From: Nocardiopsis halophila DSM 44494
GTDB taxonomy: Bacteria > Actinomycetota > Actinomycetes > Streptosporangiales > Streptosporangiaceae
Reading direction: 5' to 3'
Length of the DNA: 40,391 bases
Assembly: GCF_000341245.1 (NCBI RefSeq)
Contig: NZ_ANAD01000085.1
Coordinates: 68,724 to 109,114 of the forward strand
Shown here: piece after piece, positions 1 to 8,902 of the stretch
How the letters are laid out: every line of letters begins with the position of its first letter
Position numbering within the stretch: the first letter of the stretch is position 1
Notes under the pieces: model-generated
Database searches by the model: none
What the model was told of the DNA's origin: nothing
Seen by the model: the letters and a program-made list of their open reading frames with translations, nothing else
Translations under genes and position numbers: made by a program

Positions 1-58
1 CCACGGTGGTCGCCGCCACCGATCCGCGGGCGCCGATCAGCCATACCCCGGTCCGCAT
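1..58 (-). CDS. Inositol-3-phosphate synthase-like protein (N-terminal fragment, runs off the left edge)
   Basis: Only the first 19 codons are present. They read MRTGVWLIGARGSVAATTV, a Rossmann NAD-binding start (GARGS) typical of the myo-inositol-1-phosphate synthase-like proteins of actinobacteria. The ATG at 58-56 shares one base with the TGA of the preceding gene (TGATG), so the two are probably translationally coupled. From family knowledge, such proteins convert glucose-6-phosphate to inositol-1-phosphate, or act on related substrates in clusters linked to Ebo-type genes. Which of these applies cannot be decided from 19 residues. The placement at the 3' end of a sugar/cyclitol uptake locus fits inositol-related metabolism. 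Confidence 0.6.
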   Translation of the reverse strand, partial: MRTGVWLIGARGSVAATTV

Positions 59-813
59 CAGTGGCCGTCCTCTCCGCCGTCGCCGCCCTGCCCGCCGTGG
101 GCCTGGGAGCCCTCGGGGGCGGAGTCCGGCGCCAGCGCTCCGCTCCCGGGCGCGGCCGGCAGGTAGATGTGCACGTGCCCGTGGCCGGCCTCCAGGGCGA
201 CCGCGTCGAGCTGGGTAGCGGCCACCGACCACGCCCGCACGGCCTGGGTGCGCAGGTCGGAGGCGAGGGCCTCCAGCCGCTCGCGCCCGCCGCCGTCGGC
301 CTCCAGGGCGGCCCCGTAGGCCTCCACCGACGACCCGAGCAGGTCCACGGCCGACCGCATTCCGCCGCGGGCCACGTTGTAGCCGGTGCCGCCGGAGGGG
401 GAGGCGCTCAGCTCCTCGGAGACGCCGTCGACGGCGTCCGCCCAGCCGTCGACCTCGCCGCCGGAGGGCGCCTCCCCCGGCTCGGACCCGTCGGCGGGAA
501 GGGCGGTGTCCAGCCCCTCGACGACGGGGAGCAGCTCGTCATAGGCGTCGCGGGTGGTGTCGATGAGCGCGCCCGCCTGCTCGACGCCGCGCGCGCTCTC
601 GGAGGCCTCCAGCTCGGCGACCCGGTCGGGGTCGGGGCCGGGCGGCGGCTCGCGCAGGAACAGGTAGTAGCCCCCGACGGAGGCGCCGGAGACGGCCAGC
701 GCCGCGGCGACGGCCAGCAGCGCGCGCCGCACCGGCCGGGCGGGCCCGGGCGGGGGGTTCGGGGAGGACGATCGGCTCCTGCGGGGTGTCGCGTCGGTCG
801 GCCGACTGGGCAC
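58..813 (-). CDS. Single-pass membrane-anchored protein of unknown function with His/Gly-rich tail
   Basis: 251 residues, not recognised as a named family. A basic, Pro-rich cytoplasmic N-terminus (about 1-28) is followed by one hydrophobic helix (about 29-52, ending YYLFL). The rest is an acidic extracytoplasmic domain that looks mainly helical (many Ala, Leu, Glu). The C-terminus is rich in His and Gly (GHGHVHIYLP and a GGQGGDGGEDGH end), which could bind a divalent metal, though this is inference. The GTG start at 813 has a good Shine-Dalgarno sequence (AGAAAGGTG). It overlaps the following inositol-synthase-like gene by one base, so the two are probably co-translated. The function is unknown; an accessory role for the downstream enzyme is only suggested by coupling. 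Confidence 0.75.
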   Translation of the reverse strand: MPSRPTDATPRRSRSSSPNPPPGPARPVRRALLAVAAALAVSGASVGGYYLFLREPPPGPDPDRVAELEASESARGVEQAGALIDTTRDAYDELLPVVEGLDTALPADGSEPGEAPSGGEVDGWADAVDGVSEELSASPSGGTGYNVARGGMRSAVDLLGSSVEAYGAALEADGGGRERLEALASDLRTQAVRAWSVAATQLDAVALEAGHGHVHIYLPAAPGSGALAPDSAPEGSQAHGGQGGDGGEDGH

Positions 814-1039
814 GGCGCCACCTTTCTGGTGTGACCCCCGTCACCTCTGCCCTCGGTGGGGCAGGAGTCTCAGTTCCTACCGAGTGGTAGGGAAGCGGTC
901 GGTGACGGCGGATTGCGCGGATGATCCTGCGTTCGGGGGAAAGTGCTGGTCAGTCGGTTCGGTCGGTCCGGGCCGGGACGGAGGCGGCGGTCGCGCCCCT
1001 CCGGCGGGCGGCGGGGCCCGCCGAAGGGGCGGCACCGGC

Positions 1040-2044
1040 TCAGTGCCCGTACGGTCCCCGCCCCGGGTGGGGGCGGCGCAGCCTGCGCATGGCCCGGTAG
1101 CTCCGCTCGGCGTTGCCCAGCGAGTCCACCGGGTGCGGGGGCACCGCCGAGTCGGGCGCGTTGTCCTGCTCCCACAGCGCGTGCGGGCGGCCCCGGACCC
1201 GGGAGAAGAAGTCGGCGTAGCGCAGGTCGCCCTCGCCGAACTCGATGATGTCGTAGCCGAGCGGGTTGTCCTCGTTCTCCTTGCCGTCCTTGACGTGGAA
1301 GAGCGGGTAGCGCTCCGGGTGCGCCAGCACGTACTCCACCGGGTCGAACCCGGGGTAGACGTGCTGCCCGACATAGGCCCAGTAGACGTCCATCTCCAGG
1401 AACACCAGTGCGGGGTCGGTGTGCTCCAGGAACACGTCGTAGAGCCGGGTGTCCGGGGCGTCGTCGGCGAAGGCGAACTCCCAGTGGTGGTTGTGCTGGT
1501 AGAAGCCGATGCCCCGCTCGGCGGCGAGCGCGCCGATCCGGTCGAACTCCCCGGCCGCCCTGCGGTACCCGTCCACGGTGGTGTCGTCCGAGGGCGCGTC
1601 GGCCGTCCCCGCGTACGGCGCCCCGAGGATCTCGGCGCTGTCCAGCTCCCGCTCGGGGTCCTCCCGCCATGCGCCCAGGCCGACGTGGGTGCCGGCCGCC
1701 CGCAGCCCGTTCTCGTCCAGCAGCCGCCGGATCTCCTGCACCGTGATGGGGCCGACCCCCGGCTGGGTGTACCCGGCCAGCTCCACCTCGGCGTAGCCGA
1801 TCCGCGACAGCTCCTCGAAGACGCGGGCGAAGCCGAGCTCGGCCACCTTGTCCCGGATGCTGTACAGCTGGATGCCGATGCGGCCCTTGGGGAAGACGCA
1901 GCCCCCGCCCGCGGCACCCGCGGCGTCCGAAGCACCTGCGGCGCCCGCCGGGGCCGCGCCCGCCAGCGTCCCGGCGCCGACGGCGACGGTCCCCGCCGCC
2001 ACGGTGCCCAGGAAGCCTCGTCTGTCGAAATCGATCCGTGCCAT
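1040..2044 (-). CDS. Tat-exported sugar phosphate isomerase/epimerase (xylose-isomerase-like TIM barrel)
   Basis: 334 residues. The N-terminus carries a twin-arginine signal (DRRGFLGT at residues 7-14, then a long Ala/Gly hydrophobic stretch to about 45), so the enzyme is predicted to be exported folded. The remainder is an AP-endonuclease-2-like TIM barrel starting at RIGIQLYSIRD. Probable metal-site segments, in order, are FYQHNHHWEF, FLEMDVYW, LFHVKDGK and WEQDN, which supply the usual His/Asp/His/Glu set. Related enzymes isomerise or epimerise keto-sugars or inosose-type compounds, sometimes 3-keto-glycosides. The gene lies between a secreted sugar-dehydrogenase fusion and an inositol-synthase-like operon. 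Start chosen at ATG 2044 with GGAGACGGGAG upstream. The exact substrate is not determinable. Confidence 0.88.
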   Translation of the reverse strand: MARIDFDRRGFLGTVAAGTVAVGAGTLAGAAPAGAAGASDAAGAAGGGCVFPKGRIGIQLYSIRDKVAELGFARVFEELSRIGYAEVELAGYTQPGVGPITVQEIRRLLDENGLRAAGTHVGLGAWREDPERELDSAEILGAPYAGTADAPSDDTTVDGYRRAAGEFDRIGALAAERGIGFYQHNHHWEFAFADDAPDTRLYDVFLEHTDPALVFLEMDVYWAYVGQHVYPGFDPVEYVLAHPERYPLFHVKDGKENEDNPLGYDIIEFGEGDLRYADFFSRVRGRPHALWEQDNAPDSAVPPHPVDSLGNAERSYRAMRRLRRPHPGRGPYGH

Positions 2045-2088
2045 GTCCGCTCCCGTCTCCGGTCACGTAGGGGGATGGGTGGGGTAGG

Positions 2089-2117
2089 GGCGGGGCGCCC
2101 GAGAGGGGCGCCCCGCC
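2089..2117 (-). terminator. GC-rich hairpin downstream of the ThuA-dehydrogenase gene
   Basis: Arms 2089-2100 and 2106-2117 are perfectly complementary (12 bp, GGCGGGGCGCCC) with a 5-nt loop. It lies about 26 bp after the stop of the large secreted dehydrogenase and just before the start of the next minus-strand gene. There is no T-tract, as is usual in actinobacteria. It may end most transcripts or attenuate read-through into the isomerase. Confidence 0.6.
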
Positions 2118-2142
2118 GGAACGGATGGGCCCTCAGGGGCCG

Positions 2143-5100
2143 CTACGGATCGGTGCGCAAGGCCTCGGCGGTGTCGAGCAGCAGCTCGCGCGCCTCCTCG
2201 TCCTCGACCTCCTCCGCCACGTCGGCGAACCGGTCGAGCGCCTTGCCCGCCTGCTTGTGCCTGTCCTTGTCGGCGTGCCTCTCGGCCGTGTCCAGGTGGG
2301 CGTTCAACCGGGCCGACTGCGAGGTGGTGAGGACGCCGTCCTCCCCGTAGCCGTCGAGCAGGCTCCGCGCCTCCCCGAAGGTGCCCGGGGCCTCCGGTCC
2401 GCCGTCGTCGCCCCCGCCGGGGTCGGCGGCTCCGGGTCCCCGGAACTGCAGGTAGTTCAGATCGAACAGGTCGTCCCCGTCGCCCGTGAACACCAGGAAC
2501 AGCTCCACGGGCCGGCCCGGGTCGGTGAACTCCACCGGCACGTCGGTCCAGGAGTCCCACCCGCCGGTGGGCTCCACCTCGGCGGTGCCGATCAGCTCCC
2601 CGTCCGGGGCGTCGGCGCGCAGCTCCACGGTGCCCCCGGACCCGCCGGAGGCCGCCCGGAGGCCGAGCGACTCCACGCCGGCCAGGCTCACCGGGGAGTA
2701 GGAGACGTGGTCCCCGTCGCCGATGGCGGTCAGGTGCTCCAGCCCGCCCTCGGGATCGGTGGTCTCCTCCGCCGAGACCCCCTCGGCCGACGAGGTGTAC
2801 TGCGCCTGCTTCCGTTTGGGCTGCAGGAGCGTGTCGGTGCGCCCGGGCAGCGGGTCCACCTGCCCGTCCGCGCCGCCGGAGTCGGTGTACTCGGCGGCGA
2901 TGACGTAGAACAGGTTCGCCTCGGCCCCGTGCCCGTCGTCGGCCAGCGTCTCGATCTCGGCCTCGCACCCCTGCACCCGGTCCACCAGGTGGGCGTGCTC
3001 GTCATGGCCGAGCGAGGCCGTGATGGTCACGTCGGCGCATTCGATGCCCCCGTCCGCGGTGGACCCGTCCTCGGCGTCGGTGACCGACACCTCGACGGGC
3101 ACCGTGTCGCCGAATTCGAACACCGACCCGTCCGGCGGCGCGGTGATCTCCACCTCCGGCGCGGTGTTGCCCACCGCGACCGGGACGTTGGCGGTGGCCG
3201 TGCGCCCCTGGGAGTCGGTGGCCGTGAGCTGGGCGACGTAGTCGCCCACCTCGGTGTAGGTGTGCGTCGGGTTCGCCTCCTCCGAGGTGGCCCCGTCACC
3301 GAAGTCCCAGCTCAGCTCCAGGTCCTCGTCGGGGTCGGGGTGGCCGGTGCCCTCGGAGGAGAACGCCGCCTCCAGCGGCGCCGGCCCGTCGTCCGGCTCG
3401 GCGGAGGCCTCGGCGACCGGGTACTGCTCCCCGCCGGTGTAGTCGATCCGGTACAGGCCGGCGTCGCCGCCGGTGCCGAAGCCCGCGCCCCACTCCAGCA
3501 GGTACAGCGAGCCGTCCGGGCCGTACTCCATGTCCATCGGGTAGTCGAACTCGGTCTCGGGCAGGAAGGACCCGATGTCGAGCACGTCCCCCTCGCCGTC
3601 GAGCGCGACCTCCTTCAGGTAGTAGCGCCCCCACTCGTAGAACATGGGCTTGCCGTCCATGGAGGCGGGGAACTTGGTGGGCGACTCCAGGCCGGGGTCG
3701 TAGTGGTAGACCGGCCCGGCCATCGGCGCGGCGGGCCCCTCGCCCAGTTCCGGCCACTGCTCGGAGGGGCCGTAGCCGTAGTGGAAGTCCGGGGGGACCG
3801 ACGGCGGCAGGTCCGTCAGACCGGTGTTGTTGGGCGAGTCGTTGACGGGGTTCTCGCAGTCGAAGGCCCCGCCGGACTCCCCGGTGGCGAAGTCGTAGTC
3901 GATGTAGGGCTCGTTGGGGCCGTGGCAGTAGGGCCAGCCGAAGTTGCCGGGCCCCTCGATGGCCATCCATTCCACCAGGCCCTCCGGCCCGCGGTCGGGG
4001 TCGCCCTCCGCGGCGTCGGGGCCGTAGTCGGCCGTCATGACGTGCCCGGTCCCCGGGTCGACCGCGAACCGGAACGGGTTGCGGAAGCCCATCGCGTAGA
4101 TCTCCGGCAGCGCCAGGTCCGGGTCGTAGGTCCCGTCGGGGAACAGCTCGTCCCACTGCCCGCCGTTGAACAGGTTGTCGTCGGGGACGGTGTAGGTGCC
4201 GTCGTCCTGCGGGACGATCCGCAGCAGCTTGCCGCGCAGGTCGGCGGTGTTGGCCGCGGTGCGCTGGGCGTCCCAGGACGCGCGCCCGTCGCGCTCGTCG
4301 ATGGGCGTGTAGCCGTCGGAGGCGAAGGGGTTGGTGTCGTCCCCGACGCCGATGTACAGCTCGCCGCCCGGGCCGAACTCCAGCGCCCCTCCGGTGTGCC
4401 CCGGCTCGTTGACGCGCGACGCCGGGACCTCCATCAGCACCTTCTCCGAGTCCGGGTCGAGGGTGCCGCCCGCCTCCTCGGTGACGGTGAACCGGGAGAC
4501 CCGGTTGTGCATGTTCTCCGGGTCGGTGTCGTCCTCGGACGCCGGGGCGTAGTACAGGTAGATCCACCCGTTGTCGGCGAAGTCCGGGTCCAGGGCCATG
4601 CCGACCAGGCCGTCCTCGCCGCCGGTGTAGGTGTCCAGCTTCCCGGTGGTGCGGGTGCGGTTGGTGGTCGGGTCGAAGACCTTCACCTCGCCCTGGCGCT
4701 GGACGTAGAACACCCGGCCGTCGTCGGCCACGCCCAGCTCCAGCGGGTCGTAGGCGTCGCCGTCCAGGGTGACCTTCTCGTAGTCGTCCCACACCGTTCC
4801 GCCGCAGTCGGCCTCGGCCGCCCCGGCGGCGCTGCGCACGCCGCCCAGCAGGTGGTCGATGAACTCCGGCTCGCTGTAGGCGGCGGCGGGGTGGCCCATC
4901 GCGGTGGCCCACACGGGGGCCCCGTCCACGTCCCGGCACCAGGAGACCGGGTGGTCGTGCCCCATCGCGTCGGGGCCCGGGTCGTAGGTGGTCTCGTCCG
5001 CGCTGACCAGCACGTGGGCGTCGCCCCGCACGCTGGTGTCGAAGTTGTACCACTCCTCCGAGCGCTGCCAGCGGGCCGGCAGCCCGTCGGTGGAGGGGTG

Positions 5101-5607
5101 CGCGGGGTCGGTGACCTGGGCGGTGCCCTCCAGCACCCCGGGGGAGTGGGTGGGCATGTGCGCCCCGGCGTTGACGTGGTCGTCCCACCAGGCGAACTCG
5201 CCCTCGATGTTCATGTCGGTGGCGTTGTGGATCGCGGCGATGCCGCCGCCGTCGGCCGCGTAGTCCTGCACGGCCTGGCGCTGGGCGTCGTCCTCCCACA
5301 CCATGCCCGAGGTCTGGAACATGATGACGACGTCGAAGCGGTCCAGGTCCTCGTCGTTGAAGACCGAGGAGTCCTCGGTGTGCTCCAGGCCGAAGTGGTT
5401 CTCCTCGGCCAGGCGCTCGAACAGGGCGATCCCCGAGGGGATCGAGTCGTGCCGGTATCCGGCGGTCTTGGTGAACAGCAGGGCGTTGAACTCCTCGTGC
5501 GCCGCCTCGGCGTCGGCGGCCGCGGGGGCGGCCGCCAGTGAGAGGGCGAGCAGCAGCGAGGAGAGCACGGCGCCGAGTCTTCGCAGGCGCCGGTTGCGTG
5601 CGCTCAT
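2143..5607 (-). CDS. Secreted ThuA / PQQ-type sugar dehydrogenase / PKD / CBM6-like multidomain protein
   Basis: 1154 residues with a Sec signal (about 1-32, ending APAAADA). Domain order by eye: ThuA glutamine-amidotransferase-like domain (about 40-255, starting ALLFTKTAGYRHDSI); a six-bladed soluble-glucose-dehydrogenase/L-sorbosone-type propeller (about 279-725) with the expected HTGGAL motif carrying the catalytic-type His, plus the family segments GFRNPFRFAVDP and GNFGWPYCHGPN; a PKD domain (about 728-812, WDFGDGATS...HTYTEVGDY); an Ig-like linker (about 813-900); a CBM6-like beta-sandwich (about 930-1060, ending FDLNYLQF); and a helical FIVAR-like C-terminal repeat (about 1079-1154). 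The architecture suggests binding a polysaccharide or glycoside outside the cell and oxidising the sugar. Neighbouring TIM-barrel enzymes and the ABC importer suggest the product is taken up. PQQ use is assumed from family. Confidence 0.9.
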   Translation of the reverse strand: MSARNRRLRRLGAVLSSLLLALSLAAAPAAADAEAAHEEFNALLFTKTAGYRHDSIPSGIALFERLAEENHFGLEHTEDSSVFNDEDLDRFDVVIMFQTSGMVWEDDAQRQAVQDYAADGGGIAAIHNATDMNIEGEFAWWDDHVNAGAHMPTHSPGVLEGTAQVTDPAHPSTDGLPARWQRSEEWYNFDTSVRGDAHVLVSADETTYDPGPDAMGHDHPVSWCRDVDGAPVWATAMGHPAAAYSEPEFIDHLLGGVRSAAGAAEADCGGTVWDDYEKVTLDGDAYDPLELGVADDGRVFYVQRQGEVKVFDPTTNRTRTTGKLDTYTGGEDGLVGMALDPDFADNGWIYLYYAPASEDDTDPENMHNRVSRFTVTEEAGGTLDPDSEKVLMEVPASRVNEPGHTGGALEFGPGGELYIGVGDDTNPFASDGYTPIDERDGRASWDAQRTAANTADLRGKLLRIVPQDDGTYTVPDDNLFNGGQWDELFPDGTYDPDLALPEIYAMGFRNPFRFAVDPGTGHVMTADYGPDAAEGDPDRGPEGLVEWMAIEGPGNFGWPYCHGPNEPYIDYDFATGESGGAFDCENPVNDSPNNTGLTDLPPSVPPDFHYGYGPSEQWPELGEGPAAPMAGPVYHYDPGLESPTKFPASMDGKPMFYEWGRYYLKEVALDGEGDVLDIGSFLPETEFDYPMDMEYGPDGSLYLLEWGAGFGTGGDAGLYRIDYTGGEQYPVAEASAEPDDGPAPLEAAFSSEGTGHPDPDEDLELSWDFGDGATSEEANPTHTYTEVGDYVAQLTATDSQGRTATANVPVAVGNTAPEVEITAPPDGSVFEFGDTVPVEVSVTDAEDGSTADGGIECADVTITASLGHDEHAHLVDRVQGCEAEIETLADDGHGAEANLFYVIAAEYTDSGGADGQVDPLPGRTDTLLQPKRKQAQYTSSAEGVSAEETTDPEGGLEHLTAIGDGDHVSYSPVSLAGVESLGLRAASGGSGGTVELRADAPDGELIGTAEVEPTGGWDSWTDVPVEFTDPGRPVELFLVFTGDGDDLFDLNYLQFRGPGAADPGGGDDGGPEAPGTFGEARSLLDGYGEDGVLTTSQSARLNAHLDTAERHADKDRHKQAGKALDRFADVAEEVEDEEARELLLDTAEALRTDP

Positions 5608-5740
5608 GGAGATAACCTCACCGGTCGTGTGTCCAGGGCTTGGAGACGTCGGGCAAGGGTCGTCCGTGCGGCGTGCCGGCGCCGACGGGCGGACGCGTTC
5701 GGCGGCGCGGGGCCGCGTCCTGCGTCCGGGGGGAACCCGT

Positions 5741-6649
5741 TCAAGGGGGCGCGGGGGCGCTCCTTCCGTCGTCGGGCGGGGCGGACGCGGGGCGGCCCCG
5801 CTGCGCGCGGCGCAGGAAGGCCAGCCCGTCCCGGGCCAGGGTGTCCTGGTCCGGAGCGAGGGGACGCCACACCGAAGCGGCGGTGGCGATGGCGTCGTTG
5901 TCGGCGGTGAACGACTCGATCACCAGGGGCCCGGCGTACCCGGCGCCGTCGAGGGCGCCGAGGATCGCCGGCCAGTCCAGGTGGTCCCGGCCGGGGGAGC
6001 CCCGGTCGTTGCCGCACACCTGCACGTGGGCGATGCGCCCGGCCGCGCCGCGGATCGCGGCCGGGGGGTCGGTCTCCTCGATGTTCATGTGGTACACGTC
6101 CAGCGCCAGCCCGCAGTGCTCGGCGGGCAGCGCCTCGACGGCCCGGAGCCCCTGCTCCACGGTGTTGACCAGGCTGGTCTCGTAGCGGTTCAGCGGTTCC
6201 AGGGCGACCTTCACTCCGGCCTGGGCGGCGTGCCCGACCACCGGGCCCAGCGCCTCGGCCAGCTCGGCGAAGCGGGCCTCGCGCTCGCCGGGGCCCATCC
6301 GCCAGGTGCGCCCGACCGAGGCGTAGGCCGGGCCGGCGATGACCGGGGAGCCGACCTCGGCCGCCGCGTCCACCGTGCGGCGCAGGTGGTCCCGGGTGGC
6401 GGCGACGGTGGCCCGGTCGGCCGCGACCAGCTCCCGGCCCGGCCCCATGACCAGGCACACCGTCGCCGAGAGCCCCAGGCCCTCCAGCAGCCGGGCGGCG
6501 CGGCCGGGGTCCCAGTCGCCCGGCCGCTCCACCGGCAGCTCCAGGGTGTCGAAGCCCCACCCGGCCGCGCGCGGGGCGATCCGCTCCAGCTCCGCGTCGG
6601 TCAGCGGGGAGGTCCACACCCAGGTGCTGACGCCCAGTGCCCTGTGCAT
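5741..6649 (-). CDS. Cytoplasmic sugar phosphate isomerase/epimerase (D-tagatose/psicose 3-epimerase-like)
   Basis: 302 residues, no signal peptide. The fold is a TIM barrel with the four metal-site segments of the DTE/DPE family: VALEPLNRYET (Glu), GLALDVYHMNIEE (Asp), IAHVQVCGNDRG (His) and LVIESF (Glu). Members epimerise ketoses at C3 or isomerise related keto-sugars; the substrate here is unknown. ATG at 6649 shares one base with the TGA of the binding-protein gene (TGATG), which places it as the last gene of the transporter operon. The tail after about residue 285 is Pro/Ala-rich and probably disordered. It complements the exported TIM-barrel enzyme at 1040-2044, so this locus has one isomerase inside and one outside the cytoplasm. 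Confidence 0.88.
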   Translation of the reverse strand: MHRALGVSTWVWTSPLTDAELERIAPRAAGWGFDTLELPVERPGDWDPGRAARLLEGLGLSATVCLVMGPGRELVAADRATVAATRDHLRRTVDAAAEVGSPVIAGPAYASVGRTWRMGPGEREARFAELAEALGPVVGHAAQAGVKVALEPLNRYETSLVNTVEQGLRAVEALPAEHCGLALDVYHMNIEETDPPAAIRGAAGRIAHVQVCGNDRGSPGRDHLDWPAILGALDGAGYAGPLVIESFTADNDAIATAASVWRPLAPDQDTLARDGLAFLRRAQRGRPASAPPDDGRSAPAPP

Positions 6650-7854
6650 CAGCGGTCCTGCCAGGCCTCGGGGTACCCGGGCAGGTCCTCGCCGCCGAAC
6701 TTGGCGTAGTGCAGGCTCGGCATCTCGGCGTTGCGCTCCAGGTACTCGTCCAGGTCCTCCTCGGTGACCGGCTCCTGGGGCAGCACCCACTCCTCGGGCA
6801 CCTCCTCGCCGTCCAGGACCATCGAGGCGGCCAGCACCGGGGTGCGCCACTGGAAGTTGGAGTAGACGGGGGCCAGCGCGGTCAGGTCCTCCTCCTCCCA
6901 CTTGCGCATGAAGCTCAGCTCGTCCTCGCCGGAGATCACCGGGTAGGGGCGGCCGGCGTCCTCGAACGCCTCCAGCGCGGCCACCGCGCCGTCCCCGGCG
7001 TCCATCCAGATGCCGTCGACCTCGCCGCGCTGCAGGTGCTGGGTGACCAGGTCCTTGATGGTGGCGCCGTCGCCCTCGGTGAACTCGTGGCCCAGCACCT
7101 CCACGTCGCTGTCCCCGAACACCCGCTGAGCCGCGGCCCACCGGTGCTCCAGCACGTCCACCCCGGGCAGGATGCGCAGCGCCAGCACCTTCGATCCCGG
7201 CTCCAGCTCCTCGACCAGGAACTCGGCGGCGTCGGCGCCGTAGGCGTAGCCGCCGATGGGGTGGATGAAGCTGACCATGCAGTCGGTGTTGACCCCGCGG
7301 TCGAAGACGATCACCGGGGCGCCGCTCTCGCAGGCGGTCTCCACCGCGGGGGTGAGCGTGGCGGTGGTGGAGGGGGAGATGATGATCGCGTCGCAGTCCC
7401 CGGAGTCCACGAACGCCTGGATGTCGGAGATCTGCTGGTTGTCGTCGTCGGCGGCGTCGGAGACGCGGAACTCGCCGATGTCCCCGCTCTCCTGCAGCAC
7501 CTCCACCTGCTGCTGCATGGTGATCCACCCGGTGACCCGCCAGGGGTTGGACACCGAGGCGTTGGAGAAGCAGACGGTGGGGTCCTCGCGCTCCGCGCCC
7601 TCCAGCGCGTGCTCGGAGGTGTCGGCGTACTCGGGGTCGATCGCCTGGAGCCAGGGCTCGTCCTCGGGCCCCTCGGGCTCGATGTCGCGCTGGGCGAGCT
7701 GGGCCTCGTACTCCTCGGCGTCGAACCAGTCGCCGCCGGTGCCGGTCTCGGCCCCCTCGTCGGGGGCGCCGTCGGTGGGGGCGTCGGTCGTGCACGCGGT
7801 GAGCACCAGGCTCAGCGCGGCGCCGGCGGCCAGTAGGGCGCGGGATCGGCGCAT
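6649..7854 (-). CDS. Sugar ABC transporter substrate-binding lipoprotein (ribose/xylose type)
   Basis: 401 residues. The signal peptide ends in a lipobox (LVLTAC), so the protein is predicted to be lipid-anchored outside the membrane. The mature part is a type-1 periplasmic-binding fold: ...AFVDSGDCDAIIISPSTTATLTPAVETACESG and PVIVFDRGVNTDC are characteristic of ribose/galactose-type receptors. The start is set at ATG 7854 because the signal peptide begins there; a longer open frame upstream overlaps the permease and has no homology. The gene follows the second permease after 4 bp and overlaps the downstream epimerase. It should determine the substrate of the CUT2-type importer. An acidic insert after the lipobox (about residues 20-75) is longer than usual for these receptors. 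Confidence 0.92.
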   Translation of the reverse strand: MRRSRALLAAGAALSLVLTACTTDAPTDGAPDEGAETGTGGDWFDAEEYEAQLAQRDIEPEGPEDEPWLQAIDPEYADTSEHALEGAEREDPTVCFSNASVSNPWRVTGWITMQQQVEVLQESGDIGEFRVSDAADDDNQQISDIQAFVDSGDCDAIIISPSTTATLTPAVETACESGAPVIVFDRGVNTDCMVSFIHPIGGYAYGADAAEFLVEELEPGSKVLALRILPGVDVLEHRWAAAQRVFGDSDVEVLGHEFTEGDGATIKDLVTQHLQRGEVDGIWMDAGDGAVAALEAFEDAGRPYPVISGEDELSFMRKWEEEDLTALAPVYSNFQWRTPVLAASMVLDGEEVPEEWVLPQEPVTEEDLDEYLERNAEMPSLHYAKFGGEDLPGYPEAWQDR

Positions 7855-7858
7855 GGTG

Positions 7859-8902
7859 TCAGACCTCCTCGCGGGGGGACTTCTCCGGGCCGCCGGCGTC
7901 CGCCGGCGCCCGGGGGGATCTGCGGGACCGCTCGCGGGAGGCGTAGGCCACCGCGGCGATGATGATGAGGCCCTGGACGGCGGGCTGGATCGTTGAGGGC
8001 AGGTACAGCTGGTTGAACAGGGTGAACAGCGCCTCGACGGCCAGCGCGCCGCCGATCGCGGCCACCACGGTGCCGCGCCCGCCGCCCAGCACCACCCCGC
8101 CCAGCACCACCGCGGTGATGGCCGAGAACTCCAGCCCCTCACCGACCTGGGCGGTCACCCCGGCGAAGCCCCCGATGAGGATCGCGGCCAGGGTGGCCAG
8201 GACGCCGGAGCCGACGAAGGCCAGGGTGCGCACCCGCCACACCCGGGCGCCGGAGAACGCCGCGGCGGTGGCGTTGTCGCCGACCGCGACCAGGGTGCGC
8301 CCCTGCGGTGCGCGCATCAGCGCGACGGCGGCCGCGCCCGCCGCCGCCGCGATCAGCAGCGCCCAGGGGACGCCGCCGAGCAGGGGCAGCTCCACCGCGT
8401 CGCCCCGGCCGGCGGTGCGGAAGGCCTCGGACAGGGCACCGGTGGGAGCGCCGCCGGTCCACAGCCGCACCGCCCCGTAGAGCACCAGCATCATGCCCAG
8501 CGTCGCGATGATCGAGGGCACCTTGAGCACCGTGGTGACCAGGCCGTTGACCAGGCCCACCGCCGCGCCGAAGGCGACCATGAGCAGCAGCACCGGCAGC
8601 GTCGCCGACTCCTGGCCGTCGATCAGCCGGGCGGCGATCACCACCTGGGCGCCGACCAGGGAGCCCACCGACAGGTCCAGCTCCCCGGCGACGATCACCA
8701 GGTACTGGCCCACCGCCAGCACCACCAGCGGGGCGGCCTGCTGGGCGAAGGCCAGCAGCGAGGGCGGCTGGGCGAAGGAGGGGTTGATCGCGAAGACCAC
8801 CGCGAACACCAGGGCGAGCAGGGCGTACACGGTCCCGCTGCCGCCCCCGGCCAGGGCGGCCCCCGTCCGGCGCAGGGTGCCGGGGACTCCGGTCGCGGTC
8901 AT
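7859..8902 (-). CDS. ABC transporter permease, CUT2 (RbsC-like) family, second copy
   Basis: 347 residues with about 8-10 hydrophobic segments. It carries the RbsC-family features GELDLSVGSLVGA near the N-terminus, a VPSIIATLGMM motif in the middle, and VGEGLEFSAITAVVLGGVVLGGGRGTV near the C-terminus. ATG 8902 overlaps the upstream permease stop by 4 nt (ATGA). Two non-identical permeases next to one fused ATPase imply a heterodimeric membrane channel. Confidence 0.92.
   Translation of the reverse strand: MTATGVPGTLRRTGAALAGGGSGTVYALLALVFAVVFAINPSFAQPPSLLAFAQQAAPLVVLAVGQYLVIVAGELDLSVGSLVGAQVVIAARLIDGQESATLPVLLLMVAFGAAVGLVNGLVTTVLKVPSIIATLGMMLVLYGAVRLWTGGAPTGALSEAFRTAGRGDAVELPLLGGVPWALLIAAAAGAAAVALMRAPQGRTLVAVGDNATAAAFSGARVWRVRTLAFVGSGVLATLAAILIGGFAGVTAQVGEGLEFSAITAVVLGGVVLGGGRGTVVAAIGGALAVEALFTLFNQLYLPSTIQPAVQGLIIIAAVAYASRERSRRSPRAPADAGGPEKSPREEV

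Noticed and set aside
2125-5541. Very long plus-strand open frame antisense to the ThuA-dehydrogenase gene
   Set aside because: High-GC codon bias opens antisense frames; its translation is Val/Gly/Arg repetitive with no domain, while the minus strand has clear domains.
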